NCBI GenBank assembly: GCA_026708165.1 | Contig: JAPOVO010000221.1 | Coordinates: forward strand, 1 to 9,175 | Direction of reading: 5' to 3' | Origin: Chloroflexota bacterium | Lineage (GTDB): Bacteria > Chloroflexota > UBA11872 > VXNJ01 | Length of the DNA stretch: 9,175 nt | Translations under genes and position numbers: made by a program | Notes under the pieces: generated by a model | Databases searched by the model: none | What the model was told of the DNA's origin: nothing | Seen by the model: only the letters and a program-made list of their open reading frames with translations | Part shown: in pieces, positions 6,971-9,175 of the stretch | Position numbering within the stretch: position 1 is the stretch's first letter | Layout: each line of letters opens with the position of its first letter

Positions 6971-7034
6971 GCGCGTATGGGGGGCCGTGCTGTCGTCGCG
7001 GACGCTAGCCGGGCGTGCTGCCATCAGGATACGA

Positions 7035-7632
7035 TCACCGGTGTCCAGTCGGGTCCCGATTCAGTTCCTCCAGCAATGGGCGGGCCGCCTCGAGACTCGG
7101 AGATTCGAGCCCCTCGGCCTCCGCCCAAGCCAGCACCGTCTCCAACGCCTCCTGCAATCGATCGTTGCGAGAAGCTGAGTCTTCTTCAGGCTCCGGAATC
7201 ACGGTCAGATCACTCCGACCCGCCATTCCGGTACCGTGTTTCTCCAGCCAGCCCCTGCGTACCAGATGCACTACACATTGATGGATGGACGATCGCGCCC
7301 AGATCAACCCACCCACGACTTCCGTGATGGTTGGGGACCGGCCCTTTCTTTCTATAGAAACCGCCTACGAAGTCGTAGCACCGCCCCTCAATGGCTGTCA
7401 GCGGATCCCTGGAACTTCGCTCCTCCCCCGCCAGGACCTTGTTGGCCGCCTTCGTCTGCCGCCTCGCCCAAACCCGGACCACGCCATGCGCCGAATGCCG
7501 GCCGCTGTGCCCGAGCCGTTCGGCTATCTCCTGCTAGGTACCATCCGCGATCCTCAGCTTGACCGCTTTTTCTTGTCTCGTCCGGCCGTCCGTGAAACTA
7601 CTCTCGGTGACTACCGCGCCGCGCGTGCTCAT
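7035..7632 (-). pseudogene. double helix-turn-helix regulator with LexA-like domain, broken by TAG and frameshift
   Basis: From the ATG at 7632 the frame gives 32 codons, then TAG at 7534-7536 inside a helix-turn-helix (KLRIADGT-stop-QEIAERLGHSG). The frame continues through VVRVWARRQTKAANKVLA into CYDFVGGFYRKKG, a start typical of the LexA winged helix. At about 7341-7347 (AAAGGG on the minus strand) the sense moves to the +1 frame, where it goes on as RSPTITEVVGGLIWARSSIH and VVHLVRRGWLEKHG, matching the recognition helix and wing of a LexA-type DNA-binding domain. A helical tail (ALETVLAWAEAEG) ends at TGA 7035-7037. No LexA protease domain follows. The intact product would have been about 198 residues: a DNA-binding regulator divergent from the HNH gene and upstream of the small minus-strand genes, so it may have controlled either. 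The TAG and the single extra base need checking against sequence error. The DNA-binding prediction is firm; the target is unknown. Confidence 0.65.
7349..7360. repeat. perfect 12-bp palindrome TTTCTATAGAAA
   Basis: This AT-rich perfect palindrome stands out in GC-rich sequence and touches the homopolymer tract where the regulator frame shifts. It lies inside the coding region, so it may be incidental, an autoregulatory operator, or a structure that promotes slippage. I cannot choose between these from sequence alone. Confidence 0.3.
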
Positions 7633-7931
7633 TGATCTCAGTAATTCTTGCGTAATTGGAGCTCATGTCGCTGCGCGCGTGTCGCCTATTGCGCCTCGCC
7701 GAGAGTGCTGGACGAAGAGGCTGCGACCTCGCCCAAAGCGCAGTTTCTTGTGGACGTTCTCCCGAGGGTGCTGGCCCTGTGCCAGCGGCCGGTGGCTCAC
7801 GTCTCAGCACTCCCGTTGGATCAGCCATGAGGTGCCAAGTCAGTCTCTCCATTCTGGGACTCCCGACTATTGGCGATCGAAGGCGAGTGTATGCTGCCAC
7901 GAGCACCGTTGATCCCCGCGGAGACTCGCTC
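7633..7931. other. divergent intergenic region with a possible coding remnant
   Basis: This 299-bp stretch separates the divergent regulator and HNH genes and should hold both promoters, but I see no convincing -35/-10 pair. On the plus strand, about 7706-7830 reads as a short protein-like segment (PKAQFLVDVLPRVLALCQRP) ending in a TGA that overlaps an ATG at 7827 in the HNH frame (ATGA). That pattern suggests the 3' end of a lost upstream gene, or chance. An HNH start at 7827 would add 35 residues of poor composition, so I prefer the downstream GTG. Confidence 0.3.
7920..7923 (+). promoter_or_regulatory. ribosome binding site for the HNH gene
   Basis: GGAG lies eight bases before the GTG at 7932-7934. 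It is the only good ribosome site near the point where the frame becomes family-like, and it supports the 311-residue HNH product over longer alternatives starting at 7656 or 7827. Confidence 0.5.
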
Positions 7932-8867
7932 GTGGACTTCGACCGAAATCACGACGCGAGAGTCAGAACAGCGGCTTTTGACTGGCTCGCCAGGTTGACT
8001 TCGCTTCATGGCGACGTTCTTCCCCGCGACAGGCTCGCCCAAGGCTTCGAACTCGACCAGCGACGAGTACCGGTGGTCGGCCCGCAAGGCATATTCAAAC
8101 CCGCTTTGATGGAGGTACCGCTATCGATTACCACCGCTCCCAAAGGTCCCTATGACGACGCGATCGGCCCCGATAATCTCCTGAGGTATCGGTATCGCGG
8201 TATGGATCCAAGCCATCGCGACAACGCTGGACTACGGTTTGCAATGAACAACGAACTGCCGCTGGTGTATTTTCACGGAATCGTCCCAAGTCGCTACCTG
8301 GCCATGTGGCCCGTGCACGTCGTCGGCGATGAGCCCGAATCTCTCGCATTTTCGATCGCACTCGACGATGCGATTCACTCGGGTCTCTTTCCTGATAATC
8401 CGGAGGCTCTAGGCGCGGACACAGTCAAGGGCGGCGAGATCCGCAGAGAGTATGTGATGTCATTCGCTCGCCGTCGTTTGCATCAAAGAGCCTTCCGCGA
8501 GCGGGTTCTTCGCGCATACCGCCATCAGTGCGCTCTGTGCCGCCTGCGCCATAGCGAGTTGCTCGACGCGGCTCACATCCTGCCTGATGCAGAACCCGAA
8601 GGTGAGCCCGTCGTTCGCAATGGCATTGCGCTGTGTCGCTTGCACCATGCAGCGTTCGACCGGTTCTTCCTAGCCGTGCGACCGGACCGCATCATCGAGG
8701 TCCGCGCCGACGTCTTAGAGGAAGTCGACGGCCCAACGCTGAGGCACGCTATCCAGGGGTTGCATGGCAAGCCCATTGTGTTGCCAACAAGAGTGGTGGA
8801 GCAGCCCGCCCGTGAAGTTCTGGCCCAAAGATACGAGCGATTTCTTGAGGTGGCGTTAGCGCGGTGA
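7932..8867 (+). CDS. HNH endonuclease, probable restriction enzyme
   Basis: The 311-residue product, from a GTG with GGAG upstream, is a DNA endonuclease acting in the cytoplasm. Seen: a C-terminal HNH domain with zinc-type ligands Cys200-x2-Cys203 and Cys235-x2-His238, the catalytic-type His215 in DAAHILPDAE, Asn230 in RNGIALC, and His239 followed by AAFDRFF. All key residues are present. Residues 1-165 form a separate domain that opens RVRTAAFDWLARLTSLHGDV and contains GIFKPALMEVPLSITT and LRYRYRGMDPSHRDNAGLR; this layout recurs in annotated HNH proteins of actinobacteria and others. Inference: the N-terminal domain recognises a base or backbone modification, as SRA-like readers do in type IV HNH enzymes. 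No methyltransferase gene is nearby, which fits a modification-dependent rather than a type II enzyme. It is divergent from a LexA-like regulator remnant and convergent with the membrane gene at the right edge. Confidence 0.85.
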   Translation: MDFDRNHDARVRTAAFDWLARLTSLHGDVLPRDRLAQGFELDQRRVPVVGPQGIFKPALMEVPLSITTAPKGPYDDAIGPDNLLRYRYRGMDPSHRDNAGLRFAMNNELPLVYFHGIVPSRYLAMWPVHVVGDEPESLAFSIALDDAIHSGLFPDNPEALGADTVKGGEIRREYVMSFARRRLHQRAFRERVLRAYRHQCALCRLRHSELLDAAHILPDAEPEGEPVVRNGIALCRLHHAAFDRFFLAVRPDRIIEVRADVLEEVDGPTLRHAIQGLHGKPIVLPTRVVEQPAREVLAQRYERFLEVALAR

Positions 8868-8870
8868 AGT

Positions 8871-8900
8871 CCACCACTGTCCGGGCACGCCACCACTGTC
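8871..8900. repeat. 11-bp direct repeat, two copies
   Basis: CCACCACTGTC occurs at 8871-8881 and again at 8890-8900, starts 19 bp apart, in the 51-bp gap between the convergent HNH and YIP1-like genes. The spacing is close to two helical turns. No hairpin terminator is visible in the gap. It may be a regulator site, the scar of a mobile element, or a short chance duplication. Confidence 0.5.
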
Positions 8901-8918
8901 GGTCTCGTGAGCTGAGCC

Positions 8919-9175
8919 CTAGTTCCCGCCAGTCAGCGTGAAGACGAGGCCGTTCATGATGAGCACCGGGATGAATGCGAGCAGAATCACGAATATCGCC
9001 CGCAACGTCGACGTGTAGTCCAGGCTCTGCCGCACCGCAACCACCATCCCCGCAAACGTCCATCCGAATGTCAGCAACCCGATGAGTAATCCACTGCCCG
9101 GGACGAAGGTGATACCGTTCAGTAGCCCCGGGCGTTGCGCGGACCCCGGGCCCAGTGCCAAGTGCGCCCAACCCG
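8919..9175 (-). CDS. YIP1-like integral membrane protein, C-terminal part
   Basis: Only the C-terminal 84 or so residues lie in the window; the frame is open to the right edge and the gene begins beyond it. Seen: ALGPGSAQRPGLLNGITFVPG, then two hydrophobic segments (LLIGLLTFGWTFAGMVVAV and AIFVILLAFIPVLIMNGLVF) split by RQSLDYTSTLR. The pattern of a small-residue segment, a PGLL turn, an AVRQALDY-like loop and a last helix matches the end of the YIP1 domain family, multi-pass membrane proteins of unclear function in bacteria. It ends with TAG. There is no evident link to the restriction genes, so it may mark the edge of the accessory region. An open frame overlapping it in another phase is a shadow. 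Confidence 0.65.
   Translation of the reverse strand, partial: GWAHLALGPGSAQRPGLLNGITFVPGSGLLIGLLTFGWTFAGMVVAVRQSLDYTSTLRAIFVILLAFIPVLIMNGLVFTLTGGN

Noticed and set aside
7598..7906. A 102-codon minus-strand frame across the divergent intergenic region
   Set aside because: Arg/Pro-rich, no ribosome site seen, and it conflicts with the better supported regulator frame starting at 7632.
7656..7931. A longer N-terminus for the HNH enzyme
   Set aside because: The extra 92 residues have poor composition, and the recognisable domain starts right after the GTG at 7932, which has its own GGAG.
1..9175. A CRISPR array, tRNA, insertion sequence or integrase gene
   Set aside because: I looked for regular spaced repeats, cloverleaf-like segments, transposase motifs and tyrosine or serine recombinase signatures and saw none.

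Overview
The window is GC-rich bacterial DNA with no rRNA, tRNA, CRISPR array or recognisable transposase. It looks like an accessory, defence-island type region: two modification-dependent or restriction-type nuclease loci are separated by small unrecognised genes and decayed coding sequence. The best taxonomic hint is a membrane-anchored protein with a Pro/Thr linker (PTPVVPTATPIPPP), a style common in Chloroflexota. I treat Chloroflexota as a moderate-confidence inference, not a result.

Layout. Positions 1-176 hold no gene I can support, only a short hairpin. On the minus strand, 3756-177 is a two-gene mcrB-mcrC operon (8-nt overlap) encoding a McrB-type AAA+ translocase and its McrC PD-(D/E)xK nuclease partner. 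Upstream, still on the minus strand, 4653-3880 is a codon-biased but broken frame with two in-frame TAG codons, a TGA and a further TAG; I call it a pseudogene of unknown function. Above it, 5047-4703 is a small intact gene with a GRPP motif. On the plus strand, 5137-6066 encodes a membrane-anchored extracytoplasmic protein with a coiled-coil-like middle and a beta-rich C-terminal domain. It meets the next minus-strand frame tail to tail with a 4-bp overlap.

Positions 7632-6063 form a minus-strand run of small genes: a double helix-turn-helix regulator (LexA-like winged helix) broken by a TAG and a +1 frameshift; a 79-codon protein whose best Shine-Dalgarno leads to an ATA rather than an ATG; an overlapping 93-codon protein (ATGGTAA coupling); and a downstream frame that resumes after a -1 shift and is broken by another TAG. 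On the plus strand, 7932-8867 encodes an HNH endonuclease with a large N-terminal domain. The right edge holds the C-terminal part of a YIP1-like membrane protein on the minus strand.

How the parts fit. McrBC cleaves modified DNA, and the HNH protein has the architecture of a reader-plus-nuclease restriction enzyme, so the window may carry two independent type IV-like barriers to foreign DNA. The most unusual signal is that nearly every lesion in the broken frames is an in-frame TAG, and one small gene has ATA where ATG is expected. This fits either G:C to A:T decay of a dying cassette or, less likely, amber recoding. Two frameshifts in the same genes favour decay or sequence error. I do not see a clearly new working system; the candidates for novelty are the unrecognised small genes around the two nucleases.
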